A stretch of 64,000 nt of DNA from Acanthaster planci (lineage: Eukaryota > Echinodermata > Asteroidea > Valvatida > Acanthasteridae). Within the stretch, counting starts at the first letter, position 1. The number at the start of each line of letters is the position of its first letter. This document shows, one piece after another, positions 1-23,541 of the stretch. The stretch covers positions 2,358,438 to 2,422,437 of the forward strand of contig NW_019091406.1 of the NCBI RefSeq assembly GCF_001949145.1, given 5' to 3'. The notes beneath the pieces were generated by a model. That model was not told the DNA's origin. It ran no database searches and worked only from the letters and a program-made list of their open reading frames with translations. Position numbers and translations under genes: made by a program.

Positions 1-396
1 TATTTCCTGAGCGCAAAACTCCCATGGCAATTTTTTAGGTTGAACACATGGATTTTTTTAATCTTAGATCTGAATTTGAGACTTTTTATTTCAATGACAG
101 AACACAATTAATTTGTTTTCACGTAAACCCTCACAATGCACCTTTCTGTCTCAGTTGACCTCGCTTTTAACTTTTGTTTCACTGTTTTCAAAGGGTGCTT
201 TAAAAAAGTATAAGCTACTGAGTACAAATGTTGGCCTTAACGAGCTGGAAAGTAGAAGTATTTGTTCGAGTTTAATCCGGTCAGTATTGAGTCCTTTAGT
301 GGCCACGGGACGGCAGTTTATTACTTAGAAGGAACTTGGAGCAAATAGCCAATTGCTTCGTTGGCATGCGAATGTATCGCTAGCAACGTGCAAGTA

Positions 397-578
397 TAAA
401 GGCTGCATTCCACGTGAATGCGAAAGCGAAGCGAATTTGATGACACATAAAATTTGCAGTCAAGTTTCGCTCAAATTGAAATGTGTTCACCCTTCACGAA
501 TTTGCCGCACGAATATTTAATCTGACGTCACAAATACACATTTATGTTCGCTTTCGCGTCAAGTATGAGCCGGCTTTA
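397..578. mobile_element. MITE-like inverted-repeat element, about 182 bp
   Basis: The two ends are imperfect inverted repeats of roughly 30 bp. The left end begins TAAAGGCTGCATTCCACG and runs into GCGAAAGCGAA. The reverse complement of the right end begins TAAAGCCGGCTCATACTTG and also runs into GCGAAAGCGAA. The interior is AT-rich with no coding sequence. This is the architecture of a non-autonomous DNA transposon. I do not recognise the superfamily and no clear target-site duplication is visible. Confidence 0.6.
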
Positions 579-1203
579 AGTTGGAAGAAACCTATTATTT
601 TTCACTTCAGTGCGTGAAATAATGGGCCATGGTCGTTTTAATGTCCTCTGATCTGTTTTCCATTAATAAGGCGGCACTGTTGCACATGGTTTTGTTTGGA
701 TTTTTGTCTTTAAAAAATGCAATTCGCCTTACACAAGTGGACACTAAAGCTGAGTTCGGACAGCTTGTTCTCGTATGTTCACGAACCACTCCATTATTTT
801 GTTGTTCGTTAGTCGGCCGCTCGAACACTGGGAACGTACAACCGGTTATCGCTGGTTGTTGCATGCAACATGGCGACATCCATGTACGGTCTTTCAGAGT
901 AATCTTTGGAAAGCTGGGCTGAATTATTTTACTTAAAAAGAAGGGTTTATGTCTTTGTTATGGAAAGCTGATTATTGTTAATTTTGTAAAACTCCCTATT
1001 GTCTCCGGCTTTGTGAGCCATCTCGCTATTTTTTTGCGGCTGTCCGAAAATCAAAAACCCTGTGTGTTCCTGTAAAACCCTGACGAGGAGGTGGTGTGTG
1101 ATCCTGTTACGAACTCGACCTAAAGGTGAAAAGTTTCAGAAAAAAAAGAGACGGAAAGAAAGGGTGGATAAGTCCAAAGTATGGTGTTCGATATGTGCCA
1201 TCT

Positions 1204-2378
1204 GGTCACATTTTTCGACGGGCGTCGCATTTTTCGACCGGCGTCGCATTTTTTAACTGGCGTCGCATTTATTGATGGGCGTCGCATTTTTCATTACTTG
1301 ATCGGAAAGACCTATGGAGGCCAGGATCTCGTCCATCACCGGTACCACCAGCTCATTATAAAACACTCGAAAACTAGTCTGATAAAGAATGAAGTTAGCT
1401 GTTGTGGAGATTCTCACGCGTACGGTCACAGAAAAAAGAAAATTATACAGAAATGCATGTGCATCTACGTGTAACCCCAGGGTCAGTCAAGAAGCAGCAG
1501 CTACGACGAAACAGCCTTTTCAAACAGTGACACTTTTCAAACCCAAATCCACATGCAGTCCTCAAGACCTTGGGAAGTCATTTCGTTGAGTAATAAACAC
1601 AAAGCCCCCCCCCAAACAAAGAAAGATAAATGATCTCAAGCCCATGACCAGACGGCCTCCACCGGGGGAATGCCTGATCCACGGACCATTGCCTTAACAA
1701 CTTCAAATGTGTGAAATACCTTTCTACTACTGTAATGAAAAAATAAGATCAGTCTTAGCTTCCTCTGGACAGGTTTTAATGGTTCAAAAAGTGTTTTCGG
1801 AAAACTTTGCGGGATTTTGTATCGCTGACAACTTCTTTCAATCAAGGAAACGTAAAATTTCTTAAAGTTATGGTGCATGACATTTCTTCGCCAAGAGTAG
1901 TTACATTTTAAATTATATACCGTACTGCGAGAAACGCTCCCTCGTGAAGCATGTCTGCAAGATGGCAAATACCATACCAATCAGAGTTAACAATGGGCCT
2001 ACCATTCTGGGTTCGATTTTTGTAGCAACTAGTAATCATCATTACGGAGACATGTTTCACTCAAAAAGCTTACAGAATTGAGAAACCAAATTGAGCGAGG
2101 TGAACTTCCACGACTAATAGGGTTCATTAAAGGGCTGTTAATTTATTTACATACAGTTAATCGACGCATACATGCTAATTTAGCCGTTTCCATAATCATT
2201 AAAAATATGTACGCACACTTTAAGCATCCAAGTCAACAACTTCAGGTCCGGCTGGACCAAGGTTGACCATTGATGATTTGGCTTATTCACATTGAAAGGC
2301 GACGCCCGCCGAAAATGCGACGCCGGTCGAAAAATACGACGCCCGTTGAAAAATGCGACGCCGGTTGAAAAATAGACC
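1204..2378. mobile_element. Foldback element 1 with tandem-repeat inverted termini
   Basis: The left terminus (about 1204-1292) is four to five copies of a roughly 20-bp unit around GGCGTCGCATTTTTCGAC. The right terminus (about 2293-2378) carries the same unit in reverse complement (CGACGCCGGTCGAAAAAT). The outermost GGTC and GACC also pair. The trinucleotide TCT lies immediately outside both ends and may be a 3-bp target-site duplication, which is weak evidence alone. The interior of about 1 kb encodes no protein I recognise; the longest open frame inside it is 114 codons on the minus strand. Long inverted termini built of direct repeats are the hallmark of foldback-type elements. Confidence 0.65.
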
Positions 2379-3030
2379 TCTACTAAACCAGGAACACCAG
2401 AGATTTGCCGATTTCTCTGGCAATTATAGGCCTAATTTGTCCAATTATCAGCAGAGCTTTCCCATGAGAATTCTTCTTTCATTAAGTGTGAAAGCGAGCC
2501 ATCCATGTCAAAAAAAAGAGATCACTAGTTATCTAGCCAGATTCCCATATAGTCCCCGGTGGTGCACCTTTTGGTTAAAGTATGGCTTTCTGTCTTTCCT
2601 TTGAAGATCGACATGGGGGGTGTATGTTCTCCACTAGCACTTACTCAATGTCCAGCTAACTGCTGCTGTTGTTGTTTGATTCAGTCTCGTCAATACTGCA
2701 AATGCATTCTGTCCTATTCATTAGACCATAGACATAAATTTGAGAGCCGCTTGAAGAAGTTCGTAATAGTTTCCAAGTGTAACGCGGTTCGTTCCAAATG
2801 CTCTCCCACTACTTAAGGCCCCATTAGAGGGTATGTTCAGGGTACCTAGCCATGACCCCGTCCAGTCATATCTGGCATTTTTTCTAGTGTCAGTGAAAAC
2901 GTTATTATTTTTCTCGACGGCAACCCTGAATACAAGTTAGCGCATACAAGTTCATCTGGTGTCCGTCCAACCCTCCTTCCCTCCGACAGGAGCAAGTGTT
3001 CGACGAGATCAGTTTCAACTTTGACCCTAA

Positions 3031-3236
3031 GGTCGTTTTTCCACACTCGAAGTCTTCTCCGTCTCAGGTTCGTCTCCAAAATCAATCCCAATTATAGGGC
3101 TGAAGCGTTCAAATTAAATTGAAATACTGAAATGTTTCGCCCTTTTGGATCTTATAGGATGCTTCTGTGGCACATTCTGAAAATTCGGGGAAAAAAGCCT
3201 GATACGGTGACAAAGCTGAATATTGGACAACGGTGG
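3031..3236 (+). mobile_element. MITE family M1, copy 1
   Basis: The element runs from GGTCGTTTTTCCACACTCG to TATTGGACAACGG, with inverted-repeat ends containing TCTCCGTCTCAGG. Its interior matches the element at 45794-46042 read on the opposite strand. Shared blocks in the same order are the TCTCCGTCTCAGG arm, an AATCAATCCC/ACCAATCCCC block, a GGGCTGAAGC/GGGCCTGAAGC block, AAATTAAATTGAA, and a TGTGGCAC/TTGTGGCAC block. Two dispersed homologous copies of a short element with inverted ends support a non-autonomous DNA transposon. This copy is the more decayed one. Confidence 0.7.
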
Positions 3237-3242
3237 AGATGG

Positions 3243-3284
3243 ACTGGTCCCCGTCTGTATCACACATGTATTTAGGGGACCAGT
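3243..3284. repeat. Short inverted repeat (10-bp arms)
   Basis: ACTGGTCCCC at 3243-3252 is exactly inverted as GGGGACCAGT at 3275-3284, with a 22-bp spacer. It lies directly downstream of the M1 element and may be part of the same nested repeat block. Confidence 0.5.
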
Positions 3285-3297
3285 AGCTATCTGTGGT

Positions 3298-3356
3298 TTA
3301 ACCCTAACTGTCCTCAGTCCTCCAACAGGAGAAGGGTTGAGGATTGTTAGGGTTAA
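3298..3356. repeat. Hairpin repeat family H1, copy 1 (about 60 bp)
   Basis: TTAACCCTAAC at 3298-3308 is perfectly inverted at 3346-3356. Pairing continues imperfectly inward through the TCCTCA/TGAGGA blocks. A homologous 60-bp hairpin lies in an AREL1 intron at 54601-54663, read on the other strand, and shares TTAAC, TCCTC and TCCTCCAAC in order. A dispersed hairpin this short is most likely a miniature transposon or its end product. Confidence 0.5.
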
Positions 3357-4572
3357 TGTGTGAGATTAGCCCTGCAATTTGGATGCTGAATATTCAAATT
3401 TTTGTCAGGCCGATAGCTAAAATGAAACACGCTTCAGCGGGGAGGCAAATACAACACAAGTATCTATCCTTGCAAAGCCTCAGTGACAGTTTTTTTAATC
3501 ATCGATAAATCATTTTACGGCAATTTATTAAAATCACTGATTATTTTGTTAAATTTTAGATAAATGAACTATGCATTTATGGCGAACTTATTTTTGGTAT
3601 CGAGGAATAAAGAGCAAACTATGCTAACAGCTCCTGCTTGATTTATGCATTGAGCGGGCATCGTTTCCTCATTTACATACACATACACCCGACAGGATTC
3701 ATTACCCGCTACCGGTCTCTACGTTCGAAGGACATCTGTAACACGTCTGGAGACTACGTACGGGACGGGAACCAGTCTATGGCGGAGACGGGCCAATAGA
3801 GCCTGAAAGTAAAACTTTACGCAGTAAGCTTCCGGAACCCTCGCGCGGTCCGCGTATGGGGATTTTACATGGGCTGTCGTATCACATCCGATCATTTTTG
3901 GAAGAGTGATTACTATTGAAACCACCCCAAGAAATACTCATGTTGGAATTGTCCCTTTGTCCTTCTCAAGTAACATTTAGGAAAAGTCAACTGGGGATGA
4001 GTAAAAAGCAAATTTCATTAACAACCTTTCGCTTCCGGCAGTATCGTTCCTCTCCTTATTCATGCAGGCCTACGTTTGTTTCCACTCCCCGTGCTTACGT
4101 GAAAACGAGATTGTACAACGTTGCAAAGATTTACCTACCTGCAGTCGATGGACTCTAGATTCAGTCGAGCTGACGCAGTTCTTGACGCTAAGCAAAGGCT
4201 TTATTATACATTAAACGCTTTTGCAAAGCACGTTATTGCTTTAAGTTTATTTCCTTATAAATTTCTAAACACTTAAGGTATTTGGTCTGCTTTTGTTTCG
4301 GCTTTTACCGAAGGACCACTAAAAAGTATAATTCTGTAATTGTTCATCTGCGTACAAGACCATTGAATTGCACTGTTCTTCATGTATTTTGGATTTTCGG
4401 AAGTGATAGGTCAATTTTTGGTACTTCGGGTTATTTTTCAGTTTTCATAAATTGATATGTCAGCAAATATTTTACACAAGGCCTTTTTACGAGTACAATT
4501 TTTAAGAAGTAACCGAACGAAAAAATATTACAAATTCTAAAATTTCTGCATGTTATTTTTCTTATACAAGGG

Positions 4573-5738
4573 TTCCGTTTGGAATTCCATATCTGCTGTC
4601 GTGCGTCGCCCGTCGTGCGTCGTCCGTCGTGCGTCGTCCGTCGTGCGTCGCCCGTCGTCCGTTTTTTTGTCTCGATTGCGCAGTGGTATTTTTAACTTTG
4701 ACCCTTGATCGTTTCACATGTCCATGTACTTGATCGATCGATTCATCGTGCCTGACTCTCATTTTAGCAGTAGAACTAGAAGATGTATTCGGTTTTGTAA
4801 TTGCGCCGAAGACTGACATCGGTAAAGTGACGTACATGAAATAATACAATTTTTGTTACATCGATAACTTAGTTACCCTAGACGTAACTTTACTCGTTAA
4901 CGGCCTGACGTTAGGTTTATAGCCTATGTAATATTTCTGTCTGTCCCTGCACAGAACTGAATGTAAATAATAAATTATTTACAATGCTCAATTTCTTAAT
5001 AGTTTCATAAGAGACGAACTGATTCAACATTTTTTTGAGGGCGGGTAAACCTATGATGAAATCTGCTGTATACTCCAAATTAGACATGACTTGAGTTGCA
5101 GGTAGGCTCACAGAAGTCTTTTAAACAGTAACGTCACATGTTAGCTTCATAAATGCTGATATGNTGGTAATTGCCCCCTAATAATAAAAAGTATGTTATC
5201 CACAGCACTGTCTATAGTATTTCTGTATTTCAAGGTGGAATTGAGAGGACAAAATGGAATATCTGTATCAGTTGGCAGATTTCCTTCTAGAATTTGATGA
5301 AAACAAGTCGGCACATTTTTACAGTATGCAAATTAGAATAAGACTAAGGATAAGTTGGCCTGAACATTTTTGCTGAAAATGTTTTTCCCCAAAAAATACT
5401 TGGTTGAATTCTCAGAAAGGCGATATTTTCTTATCAAGGGGCAGGGGTAGTCTAGCATTATTGGCATTAATTATGGGACTAATATATGCTTGGCAGGTGG
5501 GATTTGTACGGATCTATTAGGAACAGATCCTTAAAAGTGAATGGAATCATCACATTGTCATATGTTAAACCCCGGCTTTTGCAGGTCCCATGCAACCCAT
5601 TTGATGGACGACGCACGACGGGCGACGCACGACGGGCGACAGAAAATGGCATGTTTGGAACTGGTAAATGGCAGAATTGGGACACAACAAAAAGCAAAAG
5701 GTGACGGACGACGGCAGATATGGAATTCCATAGTTCCG
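4573..5738. mobile_element. Foldback element 2 with GTCGTGCGTCG-repeat termini
   Basis: The left end has GGAATTCCATATCTGC at about 4581-4596, followed by a tandem array of CGTCGTGCGTCG/CGTCGTCCGTCG units to about 4672. The right side has the inverse units (GACGACGCACGACGGGCGAC, about 5604-5640, and GACGGACGACGG at 5703-5714), then GCAGATATGGAATTCCA. The arms are therefore inverted copies with internal direct repeats, as in the element at 1204-2378 but with a different unit. The interior of about 0.9 kb has no recognisable gene and contains one ambiguous base at 5164. Confidence 0.6.
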
Positions 5739-8700
5739 GAAGCGAGCCATCAAGGGGTCAACTTTCAGGCTCTATGTGTCTGGCGCACAACTGTCACGAC
5801 AAGGCTCTCCCTGCCAACAGACAACGCTGGATAAGAACATACCGGAAGATAAGAACATAGTCAAGGAGTGCGCCCTCTCTGGTGTGTTACAACATATTGA
5901 TTTCTGCCGCCGGGGGGTGCTTAGAACGTTATAAAGTAGGAAAAACAGCCCTGGAAACAGTATGTCCCGCCTTCCCCGAGTCCCATCCCCGTTGGACCCT
6001 ACCAATGAACTTTACCGTACAGATATCAATTGTTTGGGGGTAAAAAGCCTATGCAATGCTATTTTCAAAATAAAGTCCTTGAAAAAGGCACCTGCTTGTT
6101 TCATTTGAACTTATTGTCAACTTTGTGCTATTTCAAGGTATTTTGATGTCGTGTGTTTATGCTTACAGATTTCCATACTTATGAACAAAACACTTTGATT
6201 TCAATCCAGTGAGAAAACGTCCATGTTTTGTGCTCAATTAAAAAACTGATGAATTTGACGTTGCTGTTCCAAATTTCATTTTCTTTGATATCGTGTACTT
6301 AACAATGCAGCGAGCAACCTTTCAGTGTTTTTCCGTGGGCCAATTTTGGATTTACAGCTTCTGAACAGAAACTTTGACACTATAAACTGAGCAGAGTGAC
6401 TTTCTTCTCTGACACGAGAGCAGAGCATTTGTTGCCCTTGTTGTCCAGTTAAGCTTTTATACAACCTTCAATGTTTAAGAAAGAGTATAAATTTGCCAAA
6501 AAGTGTATCAAAGAAAACTTATCGCCTGGACAATGCGTACGGATCAATCCGACTGCAGGCAGTGCGCTCCCAGACTCCCACCCTCAGACAATAGTGGGAA
6601 ACATCGGACTAGATCTGTTGCACAAAAAAATCCTACTGTAAATGACTCAGGCTTCCTCACTCTGTTGTCTACAGCTAGGTCAAGGTATCCGTTCCGTTGG
6701 AGGTACGGTGCTGAAAATGAACCTTTGCCGTAATTCTGTAAGCCCGTTTCGGACACGACCTTTCACTTGCATGATCATACTGGCAGTAAGAGGCCACTGG
6801 CGCGCGGGTTCCCGCGGCCACATCTCACAGACATCTGCGCCACTCCAATCGATTTAGACATTAGGGCACTGTTTCGCCATTACCCTGGGATTCTAACGGT
6901 CTCATGCTCCCTGAGCCGGGATGTGGGGAGGGGATGACTTAAAGCAAAGAACTTAGCCGACATTGGAAATTCCAGGAGAGGGGGAAGCCAAGGATCCCAC
7001 ATGAAACTATAGGATACGCTGTTCATGATACATTATTATCTACATCTCTTACGTCATTTAACCTTACCTTAATCCTTTAACCTTACATCAAACGGCGTAT
7101 ATGAGTTATTGGGAAGCTCGAAAAAATCCTCAAAATACATCTTTAAAAATTCTTACCACTATAAAGTGGGGGGGGCGTATACATTAGATACCCCCTTCCA
7201 CCGGATTTGCCAGTGCGTCCCGTTTGCTTGGACGACCAGTAGCCCAATTTTGCACACTTACTGATGGGGTCTTGAAATACATTGTTTTGACCTACACACC
7301 TTCATTTCCAGTCTATGGTTTGGATTGTCGTTCTATAACAGGTTTTTTTCAGGTAAATCTCAGGGGTTTGGGGGATGTTTCTTCCCATCTTAAGTTGATC
7401 AGGGGTATTTTGGTCATCCGACCCCACTCATGCCATTATACAGACTTATTTTAGAGCGCACTGATTTGCCCTAATTTAAGTTTCTTCATTAACATACCGA
7501 TGTAGTTGACACACAGGTGCTGCAGTGCCTTATCAACCGAATAAGAGAATTTCTGAACCCTGAGGGCTTCATTCTTGACCTACTCGCGACAAAGACATCC
7601 GATAACGCTATTATAGTCTTTCTGATTGTGTCAGGATGTACGTGTTCAGGCACAGGTCAACAAAAAATCCCTTAACAATTACGATGTGGATCTGGCTGCA
7701 TGTTTTCGTTCTGTGTAACAGAATAGACAGTTGGGACAACTTCACAGAAAAAATAGCTGAGGTAAATTTACTAAATTCTGCACAATAGCACTTTCCTTGA
7801 AGGCACCTTCGGACCGACTGCTGCAGGTCTACAGGAACAGACTTATAGGGCAACATATTAGGCAATCATCCACTATTACTGATCTGCATGTATTCTAAGG
7901 TAAAGAGGTTTGATTCAGGACCGAAGGATATTCTTGGTCGAATTAGGGCTGGCAGACATCTGTTTAAATCGAAGAAAATTGAATGCCAGCAACGATGTGG
8001 GATCTCATGACGATATTTGGGTGAAATGACTTCCCCGGCTCACGCTGTTTCCGTCGCATGCCTTAAGTAGAAAAATGTAAGCATGCCAAACTCCTGGCCT
8101 ACATGCCCGCCTGCAACGTCCATGAAAGTATTATGTCGAGTTGGCAGAGATCCCTCATTTCATCCCCTGCTGGTTGACCGAGATACACCACAAGATACCC
8201 TGCCGCTTGCAACTATTTCACCCAGTTATTTCATTATATCACGTCCTTTTCGTGAGTGGCACTCGTCCCTATTACATTTAATAAATTCAAGATTGCACTG
8301 CTTTGATGGTCGAGTACAAACATTATAAAGCTTTTCTTGTGTTGGTGAGAACAGAACATACTGTCAAGGATATGTCACTGATTGTTCGCTGTTTGTGCTC
8401 GCATACGCATACACGGCGAGTACTCTTTGTGGCGGATGGCGAACAATGGTTTGTGTGCGTAAGTAGAGCGCAAAAACTGAACTGTAAATAACATGCATGG
8501 GCCCTCTCTGGCTGGGTTAATATTCAACTCAGTACTTGATAATCGTGATCTTGCATCAGCAACCGAATTAACAATAGCAACCGCTGTTGTGTGTGCTTAA
8601 TAGAACGCTGCCTACCCAATCGGAGTCCGAAGTCCACTTGCACGCACGCCCCTTGACGATCATACCGGTTGGAACAGTTCTACCAGAAACACCAAGTCAG

Positions 8701-8750
8701 TTCAAAACCAGGAACATTTTGGGGGACCAAAAGTTTCATCCCAAGCAAAC
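5739..8750. other. Upstream flank of the SLC3 gene, no gene recognised
   Basis: Only short open frames (under about 90 codons) without recognisable motifs occur here, and I see no clear transposon. Promoter elements and any non-coding 5' exon of the SLC3 heavy-chain gene should lie here. I could not place a TATA box or a transcription start with confidence. Confidence 0.4.
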
Positions 8751-21180
<12,430 letters not shown>

Positions 21181-23541
21181 TGAAACGAAACATCGCTTTA
21201 TAACACGCTTATAGATCAACATAATCCTTTACCAGAGTGACAAGATTCTTTAAGTTTAGCCAAGTTTAGCCAAAAGTTGACGTAATCAGAACTACATGCA
21301 TTCACACCATCAATATCATTTATAATTGCCTCCTGAGCAATTTGATACTGACACTCTTGTTGCAATCGATCGTTTGCCTCAGTGTCATATTATGCTTACT
21401 ATACATGTAATGAAAAAAAAATACACCGATGGCATCCGTGTCACCTTCTAGTCCCAAATCGATCTATTCGTTTTCTTGGGCCCAATACACATTAGTTCTT
21501 CTGATAAGTATGCGTCTGTTGGATACTCAACGAGTCTTTTTTGTGAGCGAGTCTTCCTTTCACCAAAGCTGTGAACAACTTCAAGCAATCAATGTATTTG
21601 AGGCATAGGGTCTACTTAGTGTTTATGACATGAGTTTGCTTTCTAAACCTGAGAAGCTATTCTGTACGAGGTGATAAAGTTAATCGGAATAAAATCATAT
21701 CAAGCTTCACATCCCTTTTGCATTGGCTAACAGTTTGAAGACCGTCTTCCCGAATACTCAATTCTTTTGCGTTTTTATGCACAGGATACGAAATTAAATC
21801 TGAAAGCTTTACGTGAAAAAGCAATAACTTTAGTATTATGGTAGAAATTAATGAAATTATTTCAAAATGATGTGAGACACACTTCACAATTTGTAATTTT
21901 GACCAAATTCCAACTGAGCTCTGTTGACATTTCCAATAAATATTAGAATTTCTCTGTAGCTTGCAAAAAATCAGGCCGCCATTTCTGTTTTCTTTATGAG
22001 TACCGGGTCCTCTGTTTTTCGACTTCTAAATCACGCACTCTTAACTGCAGATTTCCTGGGTTTGCCCTAATACGGGCGATTCACAATAGTGCGCCTCCAA
22101 GAGTTTGCAACGCGTTGGCCATCACAAAGCGCGAAATTTAATTAAGGATCATCCAATGCTTTACAGACACCCTCTCTTCAGCACAGTCTGGATGGACGGG
22201 TGATTGGGTGATCCAGAAAAGAACAGAAATGTTTGTGTGGAAGCTATATGGCGCATATCGGCAATGACATTCAGGTACATTGGTGAACCTAGTTTTATTA
22301 TGTGTAGGGGGGGCTGTTACTTTCATTCTGGGCTTGTTTCATTGTTCGCGGCCCAAATAAGAACAGACTAAAGCCTACTGCTTTAATGTTTTCTGATGTC
22401 GTAAGTGTATTTTTTTTACTATTTCCTTTCGAGTTGGTGACAGGGCCGTATGGAAGACCACTTTTGGTGAATAAGCTACCCTGGATAAATATAAGTAATA
22501 ATAATAAAAACAATAACAATAATAATATGGGATGCTTTTGCAAACGTTGATAGAGGTGACTTCATCGGCTAAATCCTCCGCAGATGATGTAACACTTACA
22601 ATAACAGCTTCAATGGACAGGATTCTCTTTTGTGAACCATCGCATCCGGTCTTGATGTTTATTTGTGTTTTGGACAAATTAGTTTTTACATGTCGTTCCT
22701 TTAGGTGAATGTAATTCTCTTGTCTGTGTTTGTGCACATTTTATCTTCATTATCCTTATTGGCGTATAGGCGAGGCGTATGATATATACCCCGTTCTCGC
22801 GTTTTATCTTTTTCCCAGTTGACTCCAAAGGCTAAGGGTGAATGTGCCTATATCATACACATGGAACGTAAGGTCGAGCAATTGAACATTTGCATTTGAA
22901 AGCAAGGTTCTGCCTATTTTCTCGCGAATCACACATTGCATTCAATAATACATAATTAAGTAGCACTATATGTATCAGTTGCTACAAAGAAAATCATAAA
23001 GTGATCATGAAATGAATAATCCTTCGTGAAGTATGAAGTTCTTACACATTCACAGCGGACTGGTATGTCTTGGTCAAACGTGAAGATGTTCATGAATTGG
23101 GGGTTTAGCTTTTTTCAAAAAATGTAGAGAAACGGAGAAGGGAGTGTCTTTTTGTCTTGGCTAAAGGTTACCCTTTTATCATAGCCTTGATGCAAAGTCG
23201 CAAGTTCAGTGATTAGGACCATAATAGTTCATTTTTCTATATTTAGTGTCGGTCAAGCAGCGTCATTCTCCCTTTGTCAACGCTATAATACTTAAGACTT
23301 TAACCCGCAAACACGGGAGTTAACATGTTACAAAGGACAAAACAAAATTTGCAGTGATCTATATTTAATATTGGCTAGTGCTTATCGAAGTACTTCGGCT
23401 TTTGCTGGAAACAGCTCTAAAGTCGCCTTTGACTTTTGAATTTAATCAGACTGATTCATCTCATTCAACCACACGGCGCAAGAGCACGCATACGTGCGAG
23501 CTTGAAGCTTTGCCTCCTGCACAATAAACCTACCACGAAAA
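21181..23541. other. Intergenic space between SLC3 gene and maltase A
   Basis: No coding sequence is recognised. The first AATAAA after the SLC3 stop is at 21688-21693. It is a candidate polyadenylation signal and would give a 3' UTR of about 0.5 kb; another AATAAA lies about 0.25 kb further on. The promoter of the intronless maltase at 23542 should be in the last few hundred bases, but I see no clear core element. Confidence 0.4.
21688..21693 (+). terminator. Candidate polyadenylation signal of the SLC3 gene
   Basis: First AATAAA downstream of the stop codon at 21180 on the sense strand. Transcript 3' ends are not visible from sequence, so this is only a candidate. Confidence 0.35.

Noticed and set aside
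1636-1980. 114-codon minus-strand frame inside foldback element 1
   Set aside because: Checked as a possible transposase fragment. No DDE or other transposase motif could be seen.
22375-22543. Tyr/Ile/Leu-rich minus-strand frames near 22.4 kb
   Set aside because: Produced by an AATAAT-rich simple repeat at about 22494-22528.
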